NCBI GenBank assembly: GCA_002897115.2 | Contig: BCIH01000012.1 | Coordinates: 459,334-523,333 of the forward strand | Source of the DNA: Prototheca cutis | Taxonomy: Eukaryota; Chlorophyta; Trebouxiophyceae; Chlorellales; Chlorellaceae | Length of the DNA: 64,000 bases | Direction of reading: 5' to 3' | Part shown: piece after piece, positions 46,198 through 58,687 of the stretch | Layout: every line of letters starts with the position of its first letter | How positions within the stretch are numbered: the stretch's first letter is position 1 | Notes under the pieces: generated by a model | Databases searched by the model: none | Told to the model about the DNA's origin: nothing | What the model saw: the letters and a program-made list of their open reading frames with translations, nothing else | Made by a program: the position numbers and the translations under genes

Positions 46198-49186
46198 TCA
46201 CCAGGCCTGCTTGGTGTATGTGTGCATGTCGTGGATGCCACCCTCCACCAGCGCGGCACCCGTGCGGTCCCGGAACCGCAGCTCGCCCGCCTGCAGCGCG
46301 ACGTGTGCCTCGGCCAGCGACTTGGCGCCAAAGTCCTGGAAGCCCTGGCGGACTGCCTGCATAAGGAACGGCACGTTCCGCAGCACGCTGCCCTTATCCC
46401 TGACGGTGCCGGACACGCCCTGCGCAATCTTCAGCGACTGCACATTTGTTTTTGGGGGTGGTGGTGGTTGGAAGGCTGTTAGGGGATGCGTAAGAGGGAA
46501 GGTGTTGATGCTCCTTGACGAACTGCATGCCAGCATGGTCTGGTGTTGCCAACCCCCCAAACACGCACACAAGGCAAAAGGAAGTACCTGGGTGTCGGAC
46601 AGGTATCGCTGTTCGCTGCCCTGGGTCATGGCCTCCAGCGAGCCCATGCCCCGGTACTTCTTCACACGCACGCCGTTGAGCACAATGTACTGCCCCGGCG
46701 CCTCCTCTGTCCCCGCAAACAGAGAGCCACACATGACGGTGGAGGCTCCCAGGGCCAGGGCCTTGGTGATGTGGCCGCCATTCTGGACGCCGCCGTCGGC
46801 GACGATCGGCACGCCAAACCGCGCGGCGACGCGCGCGCACTCAAACACGGCCTCCGCTTGACCCCGACCCACGGCGCAGACCTCCTGCGTGGTGCAGATG
46901 GAACCGGAGCCCATGCCCACGCGCAGGCCGTCGGCTCCCGCGCGGCACAGCTCCACCACCTGGAACGCATTGATCACGTTGCCGGCGATCACCTGCAGCC
47001 CGGGGTACTCATGCTTGACATGTGTCAGCATGTCCAACTGGAACGTGGACCAGCCCTGCGATGAGTCGATCACCAACACATCAATCCCAGCAGCCCTGCA
47101 TGGTTTTTGGGGGAGAGGTTGGTCGGTGGGGTTACTCACTGCGTGGCCAGGCTGTTGGTTGACGATGGCGTGGTTGACGATGGCGTGGTTGACGATGGCG
47201 TGGTTGACGATGGCGTGGTTGACGATGGCGTGGTTGACTCGCCGGGAGGCCACAATCAACGGCTCCATCACTGCAATGCACGTATGCACCCACCCACCCA
47301 CCCACCCAACAACCACCCAGGCGACAAACTCACACAAGCTGCTTGATGCGGTCCTTGTCAGACTCGCGCGTGCCGGCCGAGGCCCCAATAAGCAGCCGGC
47401 CGTCTGCGGCCAGCGACGGCGTGCCTGGATCATTTTGGGGAGGTTGGAGTTGGTTGGGGGAGGTGAGTATGAAGGTTGCCGGTACGATCAAGGCTGTGGA
47501 CAGAGCCAGGAGCGACCGGAAGCAGCTACGCATGCCCAGCCAATGCTGTTCCGGTCGACACCACGTGGCCCCCACCCACCCACCCACCCACACAACACAG
47601 AGTGGCCTCCAAACACACCACGTGCTGGAAGGCTCGCGCTGCGGATGATGTCGGCCCGGGTGAAGACGCCCGTGAGGTTGCCCTCGGCGTCCACGACGGG
47701 CAGGTGGCCGCGCCTGGACTTGGTCAGCGCCGTAACCGCCGCCTCCTGGCTCGCCTCGCCTGGGATGGCCATAGACGGGCATTTGGTGAGGCTGCTGACG
47801 GTGGTGATGGCTTGAAACGGCACGGAACTTCACCTAGAGGCGGCTGAACTCACAGAAAATACCAGGACAACTTTGACATATCGATTCTCACCAAACCATA
47901 GACCTACCCCTAGGGACGGTTTCCAGCTGCGTCGTCATCACGTCCTTGATAAGGGTGGACTTGTCGCTGACCAGGCCGTAGTCACCCACCGTCGCAAGAC
48001 CCAGAAGTTGGCTTCCCAGCTGTTCAATGAAATATGGAAATTGGCAGTGGGCATGGGTGTGGGTGTGNTCGGGGGGGGGAGGGGGGTGCCATTACGACAA
48101 CAGGTGATTGCTCAAATGGCATTGTGCAGCCGTGGTGTTCCCAATTAATTACAACCCTGCTGCTCCCTATCCCCACGACTTACCTTGCCAGACTCAGTGA
48201 CGTACACCGTCGACACACCAGTGCTGGCCTGTGCAANGACAAAGAAGAAATTGTGACCACCCCGTTTGACTGTCAGGTTCCATATTGCAACGCATGCGGC
48301 ACCGTCAATCACTTGGGAGGTAGCACGGCCAATATCACATATGCCTTGCAAACCCCCACACCAAAAAGACCCAGAAAGAAATAAGACATAATAAACAGCA
48401 AATACCTTGATGGCAAGGACATCAGCCACTGTGGCGGTGGGCGTCACCACCGTAGGGCCGAGCGCCTGACCGGGTGTGTGGCTCTTGGCAATCCTGACCT
48501 GCGGATGAGTGAGCCGACAAACACCGGTTGTCGAGGATGTCCCTGCATGTTCACGCATGCATGTCAACCCTGGACTGATGCCCAGCTGGACAGCTGTCCC
48601 GCGCCTCGGGTACTCGCCTGCTCGACCTGGTGCTCCACGCTGCAGTTGTAGTGGATGATGCCGATGCCACCAACCTGTGGGGTTTTATAGTGTCATTGTG
48701 TCATTGTGCATTCCCAACAAACGACGAGTCCACCCTGTGGCAACACTTCTCAGCGTGGGCATCTCGCCCCCTCTGCAGCCCTTGCGCAGGCACGCCTGTC
48801 GGCCAACATAGAAGCCCATGCCGTCATGGCCCCTTCACTCGCCTCTGCCATGGCAATGGCCATGGAGGACTCGGTGACGGTGTCCATGGGGGAGGATACC
48901 AGGGGGGTCCTCAGCCGGATGCCCTTGGTCAGCTGCGTGGAGAGGTCCACCTCATGGGCCCCAAAAGTAATCTTGCGCGCGCCAATGATCAGGTCGTCGT
49001 ACGTCCGGGTAGCTGTGCCCGAAGAGAACAGCTGGACCGCCGTGGAGCCTGCATGCATGCAAAGCGGGGCTCTGAGAGGCCACCCCATTCCCAACTCGGG
49101 TGGGCCGGCACAGGCACCGCCAGCACGTTCCCTTGCGCACCAGCCATCCATGGCTCGATAACATCCGCGGCGTCCATGTTTGCCAT
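46198..49186 (-). CDS. IMPDH: Inosine-5'-monophosphate dehydrogenase
   Basis: The ATG at 49186 gives [16 protein letters not shown]. Exons follow with [39 protein letters not shown] and [22 protein letters not shown] (Bateman) pair comes next: [24 protein letters not shown] sequence and [20 protein letters not shown]. The catalytic barrel continues [20 protein letters not shown] and [13 protein letters not shown], then [19 protein letters not shown] with the active-site Cys, [12 protein letters not shown] and [11 protein letters not shown]. The end is [20 protein letters not shown]. It oxidises IMP to XMP, the committed step to GTP; the Bateman domain binds purine nucleotides. Cytosolic. An intron carries a 15-base minisatellite. 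Confidence 0.95.
47157..47237. repeat. Intronic minisatellite, 15-base unit, about 5.4 copies
   Basis: The unit GTTGACGATGGCGTG repeats perfectly about five times in an IMPDH intron. A (CCCA)n run follows at about 47289-47312. Confidence 0.95.
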
Positions 49187-49343
49187 TGCCTATATTAATT
49201 CGTTTAAACAGCATACAATCACCAGTTTTGCCGAGCGTTTGGCGAGTGTGTGTTGTGTATTCTCGGGCATCCTTGCGTTCAAGGGGGGAGCGAGGGCGCG
49301 AGAGAGGAATTCCGTCGCGACCTCATCCCGTTCCGGAATTCGG
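49187..49343. other. Short spacer upstream of IMPDH
   Basis: Only 157 bases between the IMPDH start and the stop of the MED17-like gene, both on minus, so the IMPDH promoter must lie here or extend into its neighbour. Confidence 0.3.
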
Positions 49344-51134
49344 TCATCGCTCCGACACAGCAGCGTGTAGAACCAAGGTCAGCTCTTCCGCGCTGCCAAG
49401 CCGGGCCTCCCTGTACTCCTCTGGCCAGAAAGGGCCCAGAAGCTGCACGGTGCCGTTCCTGACAACGACGCAACCCTCTGCGCCATTGCCCATGAAACAG
49501 ATCGTGGTCACGTCCGGGGCGGCGCCTGCCCGTACTGCATGCACTCCCGTCAGTTCCGGGCAGTCCCTGAGCCTGCCCTCCACGTCGCAGCACCGTTCCT
49601 CATGCAGCAGCGCACACTCCAGCGCCTCTGCCAGCTCAACGCTGCCCCCCTGGGAAAGAGTGGTATGGTCAGAAAGCACCCGCAGCACAGCCAGCTTGAA
49701 CCGGGGCTGGTCCAGACTGGTGATGGTGCTGGCATCATCGTTCTCGGCCGGATGTCGAGGAAGCCCTTGTGCCTGTTCCGCGCCTTGGTCCACCTCACCC
49801 TCGACGTCCATCGGTTCAGCCCCTCCTGCATGCTGTGCACGCTGAGCAGCTGTCGCACAGGCCAGGCGCCGCAGGCGCGCCGGTACCCCTTCCCGCTCTG
49901 CCAGGCATCTCGCCGCGCCGCGCCACAGCGCAGCTTCCTGCCGGCTCTGCAGCACCTCAGCCACGGCCTCCGCGCCCCGTGCGCTGTCGCACATGACGTG
50001 TCCCGCTGCCGTCTGGATGTGCAATGGGGATGTTGTACACGGACGGGGAGTGGGATTTTCGGAGCTCGGACAGTTGATGGAGCACCTGTAGGTCCACCGC
50101 CACGCTCGGTCCCTGCTCCCTTGCACCCACCCATTTCCAATGCAACAGAGGAAGCAACCCCGGACAAGAGGAACCTCAACACGGCCCTCCATCTCGCAGT
50201 ACTGCATCCTGAGCCTCCACACCGTACCTGTTCAAGTGCCACAGCCTGAAAAGACGCGTGGGCATCATCGGGCAGCAGTCCCTCTGGCAGCAGGCGGGCC
50301 TGAAACCCGGACCCCGCACGGCGCAAGTGCCAGACGCCTTGCAGTCGCGCCAGGTCAGCGAGCAGAGTCGCTTCGGCTTCGATGCCGACGGCCAGGGCGC
50401 CAGCACCCTGGCGCAGGCGTGCCGCTGCAGTTCGTAGACCCGCCTGCCGCGACGCCAGGGCCAGCGCCCGGTCCCGGGCGATGGCATCGATCGATACGCG
50501 CTTTGGTACATGGGCCACGGCCAGGAACTGGGCGGCCTCCAGCTGGCAGACCAAGTCCACGACCACATCCATCTCTGCCTGCACATTGTAGGAAGCAGGG
50601 TGGGGCTGTGTGGGGCAGGTGGCTTGCCCAGCCATTTGGAAAACAGGCACAGCCCAGAGGACACACCGCACGCACGCACGCACACACTTTGGCTTCTTGC
50701 AGGCGGTCTAGGACACGCTGTGGGTTGAGGGCCTTGGGCGGTGCAAGATCACCATTCTTGCCCTCCTTGGCAGCATCGGACTCCTCACCGCCTTCTGTGC
50801 TGGGGCCACCACCGAGCTGCAGACATGGGGTGGAGATGTTGAGTGGTGGTCAGGGAGTCTTGCTCAGTCTCATACTTCTCGAGTCAGGTTTGCGTTGCAT
50901 TCGCAGTGCAGGTGCAGCGAGGCAGAGACACCGTTCACTGCATGCACGGACACTGGCTTTCCCTCCTGCCAGGGATGGGCACCCCCACCAACTTCACTTC
51001 CGCACCTTGCTGATGGCGGTCTCGGCAGCTCGGTACAGGTCCCAGAGCTCCTGCACCTCCGGCAGCACCTCTTTGCCGTCTGGCAGGATTGCCTGGACGC
51101 GCTGGGTGTGAGGCAGGGCCATGTCAAACGACAT
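49344..51134 (-). CDS. MED17: Mediator subunit 17-like protein
   Basis: The ATG at 51134 opens MSFDMALPHTQRVQAILPDG and ELWDLYRAAETAISKVRK. A second exon has GDLAPPKALNPQRVLDRLQ. The third has AEMDVVVDLVCQLEAAQFLA, then SIDAIARDRALALASRQAGL and a helical AEATLLADLARLQGVWHLRR, the helix pair with L-x-x-L-x-x-x-W common to MED17. Later exons give HVMCDSARGAEAVAEVLQSR and TTICFMGNGAEGCVVVRN; the end is LVLHAAVSER. MED17 is a scaffold of the Mediator head module. The family is divergent in algae, so this rests on pattern and layout and is moderate in confidence. Confidence 0.55.
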
Positions 51135-51507
51135 TGTCTCTGAGGCTGGCCTAGTCGAGCTGCCCCGGCTGGCGTCCAAATCGTCGGAGGCCCATCACAT
51201 GGCTCTGTGCGACATGATCACATCTCTCGATGATTTCAGTTGTTGTCTCATGACCGTACAAGCTGCTTATTTTTGCCAATGCGCCTGCCATGATTCGCCC
51301 GATCACACTGTTACCGGGAGGGGTTGCGCCGTGCTGCGCGCAGACCCGCGGGGGGTGGGTGCAATGATCTCTGGGCCCAACCCACCCCCTTCAATAGTAC
51401 GAATTCTCCTTCATGTATGTCACATGCATCCATGAAGACACACATGAAAGGAAGAAAACGACTGGAGGAATGAAACGGATCAATAACAAACATGAGGAAA
51501 GCTGGGC
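51135..51507. other. Spacer between BiP 3' end and MED17-like start
   Basis: Both genes are on minus; BiP ends here and the MED17-like gene starts on the other side. No other feature was seen. Confidence 0.3.
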
Positions 51508-53733
51508 TCAGAGCTCGTCGTGGTCGCCCAGGTCATCGTCGTCGTCGCCCGCGGCGGCGCGGGCCTTTGCTAGGATGGGCTCCAGTGCGTCCTGGATTTC
51601 CTTGAGGCGCTCCTCGTACTCCTCGGCCTCGGCCTCGCCGTTGTCCTCAAGCCATTCGAGCGCCTCCCGGACGGTTTCAGACACCTTGCTGGCGTCGGCG
51701 GCGTCGATCTTGCCCTTGAGCTTGTCCTCCAGCGCGGCCTTGGTGGCGTAGAGGTAGCCCTCGAGTGCGTTGCGGGCGTCGACGCGGGCCTTGACGCGCT
51801 TGTCGGCCTCGGCAAACTCCTCGGCCTCTTGCACCATGCGGTCAATCTCCTCCTGACTCAGCCGGCCCTTGTCGTTGGTGATCGTGATCTTCTCCGTCTT
51901 GCCAGACCCCTTTTCGAGAGCCGCGACGTTCAAGATGCCGTTGGCGTCAATCTCAAAGCTCACCTCGATCTGAGGCTGGCCGCGCGGCGCAGGGGGGATC
52001 CCCGTCAAGTCAAACTTGCCCAGCTGGTGGTTGTCCTTGGTCATCGCGCGCTCACCCTCGTACACCTGGATGCTGACCGTGGTCTGCTGGTCCTGGTAGG
52101 TCGTAAAGGTCTGCGACTTTTTGGTCGGGATGACGGTGTTGCGGGGGATGAGCTTGGTCATCACGCCGCCCACCGTCTCGATGCCCAGGCTCAGCGGGCA
52201 CACGTCCAGCAGCAGGATGTCCTTGACCTCGTCGCCGCCCTCGCCGCCCAGGATGCCGCCCTGCACCGCCGCGCCGTACGCCACGGCCTCGTCGGGGTTG
52301 ATGCCCTTGTTCGGCTCCTTGCCGCCAAAGTAGTCGCGGATCAGGGCCTGGACCTTGGGGATGCGCGTGGAGCCGCCGACCAGCACAATCTCGTCGATGT
52401 CCTCCTTCTTCAGGCCGGCGTCCTCCAGCGCCTTGCGCACGGGGCCCATCGTCTTGCGGAACAGGTCTGCGTTGAGCTCCTCGAACCGCGCGCGCGTCAG
52501 CGGCTCGGACAGGTCCACGCCCTCGGCCAGACCCTCCACCTCCACGCGGACCTGGTGCTGGGAAGACAGCGCACGCTTGGCGCGCTCCGCCTCGCGCCGC
52601 AGCTTCTGGAGCGCGCGCGCGTCGCCGGACACGTCCTTCTTGTACTTGCGCTTGATGAGCTTGATGAAGTACTCCATCACGCGCTGGTCAAAGTCCTCGC
52701 CGCCCAGGTGCGTGTCTCCGCTGGTGGACAGGACCTCAAAGACGCCGCCGTCGATGGTCAGCACGCTGACGTCAAACGTGCCGCCGCCCAGGTCAAAGAC
52801 CAGAATGTTCTGCTCCTTGGACTTTTTGTCCAGGCCGTAGGCGATGGCCGCGGCGGTGGGCTCGTTGATGATGCGCACCACGTTGAGACCCGCGATCGTG
52901 CCGGCGTCCTTGGTCGCCTGGCGCTGCGCGTCGTTGAAGTAGGCGGGCACCGTCACGACGGCGTGCTTGATGGGCTTGCCCAGGTACGCCTCGGCCGTCT
53001 CCTTCATCTTGGTCAGCACCATGGCACTGATNTCTTCGGGGCTGAACGACTTGTCGCCATCGGGCAGGTCCACGCGAACATAGGGCTTGCTGCCCTTGTC
53101 CACAATGTCGTACGAGACAAGCTTGGCGTCGCGCTGCACCTCCTTGTCCGCATACCTGTGATGGATCGGTGGGCGTTTGATTGCACGTCTGCTATTTTAT
53201 TGTTTGTTTTTGCTTGTGCGCGCATGCTTGTGTCCGGCCCCCAAACCCCCACACATGCACACATCGAGCGCCCGCAACAACTTACTTGCGGCCTACGAGG
53301 CGCTTGACGTCGTAGATGGTGCGCTTGGGGTTGACGGTGGCCTGGTTCTTGGCTGCGTCACCCACCAGGCGCTCGTGGTCGGTGAAGGCCACGTAGGAGG
53401 GGGTGATGCGGTTGCCCTGGTCGTTGGCGATGATCTCGACCTTGCCGTTCTTGTACACACCCACGCAGGAGTAGGTGGTACCCAGATCAATGCCAATCAC
53501 GGTCCCCAACTTCTCCTCATCCTTCTTGTCGTCCTTGGACTTGCCCAGCGCCGTCGACAGGCACAGCGCCAGCACTGCGAGCCGGGGAGGAGATGGGCCG
53601 GCGTGCCGATTTTCAAAGAGGTCCCATGCAGCGTTTTCCACGATCCAAACCCCGCCACCACAATCGACGCAGTGCCTCCGTCTAGAACCAAAATTCACGT
53701 ACATGCTAGCGCGACCGCGCTGCGAATACGCAT
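51508..53733 (-). CDS. BIP: ER lumenal Hsp70 chaperone BiP/GRP78
   Basis: The ATG at 53733 encodes [10 protein letters not shown], which splices to [10 protein letters not shown] to form a signal peptide. The Hsp70 ATPase domain starts [20 protein letters not shown] and has [48 protein letters not shown] and [17 protein letters not shown]. The substrate-binding part has [20 protein letters not shown] and [20 protein letters not shown], then a helical lid and the acidic end [12 protein letters not shown] is an ER-retrieval signal. About 655 residues, normal for BiP. It folds secretory proteins with J-domain partners and controls the unfolded protein response. The start choice rests on the complete signal peptide it yields. 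Head to head with GRP94. Confidence 0.96.
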
Positions 53734-54072
53734 GGCGGTGCCTCCTCGCCCGGTCACAAGTGCCAGTGGTCCGTGATGGTTGTGTGGGCCAGTCAGGCTC
53801 TGACCCCGGGCCACTTCGGCCTCCTTTGCTGATCAAGTATCACACCAAAACAAACCGTTTCGACTGCGAGCAGGGGGTGCGGTGCCCTGAAATCCGCTCC
53901 AGGGAAAGTGGAAACTTCGCGGTGACCGCGAGTGACTCACTTTGGAAAGGACGAACGAGGCAGATGAATTCCGACTGTGTCCTTTCAAACACCTGGGCGA
54001 CATGGGGCCCATGCTTGCGTTCTGTTTCCATTGATTTTGGGATACCCTATCCATTGGCAGGTTCAGGCCAGG
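53734..54072. promoter_or_regulatory. Bidirectional promoter between BiP and GRP94
   Basis: Only 339 bases separate the two start codons. Visible elements: a heat-shock-like cluster GGAAAGTGGAAACTTC near 53899-53914 (GAA units, one as GAAnnTTC), the palindrome GCGGTGACCGC near 53918-53930, and TGACTCA near 53934, a bZIP (GCN4/AP-1-type) core. No perfect mammalian ERSE was found. Shared regulation of the two ER chaperones is inferred. Confidence 0.6.
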
Positions 54073-57000
54073 ATGGTTCGACTGCGGTTGAGCCTCGTGC
54101 TCCTGGCGATCTGCTGCATCACTGCGGGNTGGCAAGGTGCGGAGTGCCTGGCCAAAGTGGCGTCCGGAGCATGCCGGATACTCTGTTTTGTGCATGAAAC
54201 GACGGTACCAATTCCCTGGACTATGCTGCGCAGGGTGCTACGCCAAGGAGGATGCGGCAGCGGCCAGGTGCGTGCCGGTGTGGGGCCACGGCTGACCGGG
54301 ACGGTATGTGATCCGGGGCTGCATGCCTGTGTCTGGTCCCGCTCGCTCACCCGACCCCTAGCAATCCACCGCACTGCAGCCTCAAGCCTGATGCCTCGGC
54401 CCCCGTTATCCAGTTCCGCAAGGGCGCCGAGACTCGCAAGTTCCAGGTTTGTGGGTTGTGTGGATGGTTGAACGTTGCCACGGTCCTTGACCAGGCTGGC
54501 CGGTTTCTGCGATTGTATTGCACGCGCATGCACTGCACTGTCCTGTGTTTGGGACCTGCCTCCCATTCGCCACAGAGCACGCAATGAATGAAGGGCCGTG
54601 CACCGAACGGCATGACCGATGAGCTGCGACGGCNGCAATCATGGCCCCGCTCCTTCCCTCCCACTTCGCCGTAGGCCGAGGTGAACCGTCTGATGGACAT
54701 TCTGATCAACTCGCTCTACTCCAACAAGGATATCTTCCTGCGTGAGCTCATCTCCAACGCGGCAGATGCCCTGGACAAGATCCGCTTCCTGTCCATCGCC
54801 AACCAGTCCGAGCTGGGTACGACGCTCTTTGGGTGCTGGGCATTGGTCACTGGGGTGGGGGTTGGTTTCGCGTCCTTTCCTTGCGTGGACCTGCGGTGCC
54901 AGCGTCGACATGCTGATTCCAAGCAAACCTTGCCGTCTCCCGTTCTCCGTTCCAACCAATACAGCGACGGGCGAGGACCTGGGCATCAAGATTTGGGTGG
55001 ACGAGGCGCGCAGCGTGCTGAGCATCCGTGACACTGGCGTGGGCATGACCCGTGACGAGCTGGTTGCCAACCTGGGCACCGTGGCTCGCTCGGGCACGTC
55101 GGCGTTCCTGGAGCAGATGCAAAAGGGCGGCGACCTGTCGCTGATTGGCCAGTTTGGGGTCGGCTTCTACTCTGTCTACCTGGTGGCCGACTACGTCGAG
55201 GTGGTAACCAAGCACAACAACGACAGCCAGTGGGTGTGGGAGAGTCGCGCGACGGGCGACTATGCGCTGAGCCGCGACGACGACGGCGCCCCGCTGGGCC
55301 GGGGGACGCAGATCAACATCCACTTGAAGCCCTCGTGCCAGGAGTATGGCCGTGGCGACAAGCTGCGCGAGCTGGTCGAGCGCTACTCCGAGTTCATCTC
55401 CTTCCCCATTGCCCTGCGCGTTGAGAAGACTGTCACCCGCACCGTGCCCATTGAAGCTCCGGCGGCGGGGAAGAAGAAGGAGAGCAAGGAGGCAATGGCC
55501 ACCAAGGCTGCTGCCGCTGATGACTCCAGCACTGACAAGGAAGACATCGACTGGGCGAATGTGGATGCGGTGGAGGTTGGGAGCATGGAAGAGGTGGAGG
55601 AGATGTTCAAGAAGCAGCAGGAGGAAGCCGCTGCTGGTGCCGGCAAGGACAAGAAGGACGACGACGATGCTTCTGCTCCCACCGCCGGCGAGGACGACGT
55701 CGTCGTTGAGGAAGAAGAGGGTGACGACGAGGACGACGAGGACACCCCCCCCACCACCAAAGAAATCACCGAGACGGTGCAGGAGTGGGAGGTGCTGAAC
55801 GCGGCGCAGGCGCTGTGGCTGCGCGCCCCCGGCGATGTGAGCGAGGACGAGTACGCCAAGTTTTACCGTTCGCTTGCCAAGGACGACCGGGGTGAGGCGC
55901 TGGCGCACACGCACTTCCGTGCCGAGGGCGACGTCGAGTTCAAGGCCATCCTGTACGTGCCCAAGATTGCTCTGGGCTCGGAGCAGTACCACGATTATTA
56001 CAGCAAGGAGGCTCGGATGAAGCTGTACGTGCGGCGCGTGTTCATCTCCGACTCGTTCAAGGACCTGCTGCCCAAGTGGCTCAGCTTCCTGGTGGGCCTC
56101 GTGGACTCGGACTCGATGCCGCTCAACGTCTCCCGCGAGATGCTCCAACTCCACGATGGCATCAAGGTCATCAAGAAGAAGCTGGTGCGCAAGGCGCTGG
56201 ACCTGCTCCGCCGCCTGTCGGACGACGAGCGGTCTGGAGTGGCCGAGCTCAAGGAGCTTGATGGCAAGCCTGAGGCTGCCAACTCCAAGGACGCCGACTC
56301 GGACGACGGCACCGAGGCGCGTCGCTCCAAGGCCCAGTCCGCGATCGACAAGTACGAAGCGTTTTGGAAGGGCATGAGCAAGGCCGTGAAGATGGGCATC
56401 ATCGAGGAGCACGCCAACCGCAAGCGCATGCTGCCCCTGCTGCGCTTCACCACCACGGCATCCAACGGCAGCCTCACGACGCTGGAGGAATATGTCTCCC
56501 GGATGAAGGAGGGCCAGTCCGTCATTTACTACATCGTGGGCCTCAACCGCGCCGAGGCGGAGCAGTCGCCGTTTGTGGAGGCGCTGACGGGCAAGGGGTA
56601 TGAGGTGATCACGTTTGTCGACCCCCTGGACGAGTACATGATGGGCCATCTCACCGAGTACGACGGCCGTGATTTCATCAACGTGTCCAAGGACGACCTG
56701 CGCCTGCCCGAGGAGGACGGTGCCAAGGAGAAGGAAAAGGCGCTCAAGAAGGAATTCCGCCCGCTGACGCGGTGGTGGAAGGACCTGCTGCTCCCCGACC
56801 AGCCCATCTCAGGCGTGCGGGTGTCGCAGCGCCTCACCGCCCGGCCCTGCGTGGTGGTCGCGAGCAAGTACGGCTGGAGCGCACAGATGGAGCGTCTGAG
56901 CGCCGCGCAGGCCTTGGGCAGCGGCGGTCAGGAGGCCGCCAAGTGGCAGCGNGGCACGCGCCGCCTGGAGATCAACCCCGTCCACCCCATGATCACCGAG

Positions 57001-57510
57001 CTCAAGCGCATGGTCGCCGCCGCGCCGGAAGACCCGGCCACCAAGAACCGCGCCATGCTGCTGTACGAGCTCTGCGCCATGGACTCTGGTATGCCTGTTT
57101 TCTTGTTCAGGTTTTGGTGAATTGGGCTTTGGCTGGGTTTTTCGACACCCTCCCTTAAGAAGGCTAACTAACCATCAACTAACAACCCCCCTCCCCCCAA
57201 AAAATTCCACCAATCTGCAGGGTACTTGCTGGATGACACGCGCGGGTTTGGGGAACGGGTGAGCCACCTGCTGGGCAAGGCCCTGGGTGTGGATGGCCTG
57301 CAGGAGCCGGTGCCGCCAAAGTCCAAGCTGGATGACAAGAAGGACGAGGATGGCGTGGGGAACGGCGATGACGCCGACGACGATGATAGCAGTGGTCCCC
57401 GGACGATGACCTTCTCGACCAAGATTGGGGAGAACGATATCAAGGACGGCAAGGTGGAGCTGAAGGCTGACAATGCTGGGGCCAACCCCGAGGGCAAGGA
57501 TGAGCTGTAG
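54073..57510 (+). CDS. HSP90B: ER Hsp90 chaperone GRP94/endoplasmin
   Basis: The ATG at 54073 gives a signal peptide [18 protein letters not shown]. After small exons, [11 protein letters not shown] joins [19 protein letters not shown] and [20 protein letters not shown], the ATP-binding N-domain with its Glu, Asn and Asp. [20 protein letters not shown] and [20 protein letters not shown] follow. A charged linker (about 55480-55760) is very acidic. The middle domain has [20 protein letters not shown] and [19 protein letters not shown]. The C-domain has [20 protein letters not shown] and [20 protein letters not shown]. It ends NPEGKDEL, an ER-retrieval tail. GRP94 matures client proteins in the ER lumen. 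An intron at 57090-57222 precedes the last exon. Confidence 0.96.
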
Positions 57511-58687
57511 AGGACGTGCATGTGTGGGATGAGAGATTACCCCAACACCCTGCAGCTGTGTGCACGAAACAAAACAGATAGAATACTTTGTGTGNCGTGA
57601 TCAGCTGTAACTTTCCACGTGGACAGCGAGGGACGGCGGGTCGTCTGACGGAGCNTAACCTCAACAGTCCCAGGCGTCACTGTCCCCTGTTTGCGACATC
57701 TGCCACTCCCCTTCCCCTGCTACGAAAGACTACTTCCGCTCTTCAGTTTCCACCATGCAGAGGCTCTGGCATCTCCCCCCCCGGTCTGGCTCCAAAGCCT
57801 CCGACCATACTGTCCTTGCTGCCTGGTGAGCCGCCATGGTCAACCGAAACTGAGGCCCTACAACGTTGTCTGGGACGGGCGGCGGCAGAGGCGCGCCCTG
57901 TGCGTGGCTTGGCGCGTCAGGTAAATCCCGGAGAAAAAACAGAGTGACATGCTCCAGTGGCAGCCCGGTCAGCATTATGCCCGGCGGCAACAAACTGCCT
58001 GCTGGTCGCGGCCGCTACCAGACACCACCAACTCGTGTGGGCCCTTGGCAGTGTCAGACATTTCGAACGGGGGACAAGCTGAGCCAGGACATGGAGATTC
58101 AGAATCAAGCGCAGCAGGGGGGCCCCTTCCCATTAGCCGCCGTGAGGGTGTGCTACACAGAGACACAGACAAGACAGACACAGCTATAAAACTTTCTGGA
58201 CAAAAGTGATCGTCGCGCTTGGGATCAGACATGAAGACCAAGACAAAAGATGGCACAGTAAAAGAAGGCGGGAGAATGGGACGGGCAGGCATCTACGGCA
58301 ATGAAAATTGATGTGGTCTGGCAGTCTTGCGCCCTTTCGCCCTTGCGCCCTTGCGAACGGCAGGGCCAAGGGGTGAAGCCGTGTGTAGCAGAGTTGTGCT
58401 GTCGGGCATCGCGCGATGACGGCGGCAAAGAGGGGGCTGAAATCAGGTAGAAAGCATGGATGGTGTTGTGGTAAGGACAAGCACTAGCTGCAAGGTCCAT
58501 GCGGGACAAACGCGGAGCAGGCGAGGCTGCCGGGCATGGAAGATGATGCAAGGTGGAGTTCAAGGTGCCATGCCCAGCGTCAGCCGGGTGGGCGGAGCTG
58601 CGATTTTTACTGCCGTCGCCCCGAGGGCACGCANCAGGGTGTCTGATGGCATTCTCCTCGGGACTTGTCGAGCAGTGCCACAGTAAA
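57511..58687. other. Convergent spacer between GRP94 and DP
   Basis: Both genes end here. No gene, tRNA-like fold or mobile-element signature was recognised in these 1.2 kb; short (CGCCCTTG)-type repeats near 58325-58355 are the only feature. Confidence 0.35.

Noticed and set aside
51829..53307. 492-codon plus-strand open frame
   Set aside because: Antisense of the BiP coding exon; the low-stop frame is a by-product of codon bias.
54847..56649. 600-codon minus-strand open frame
   Set aside because: Antisense of GRP94; the repetitive Leu/Val/His composition is typical of a reversed coding strand.
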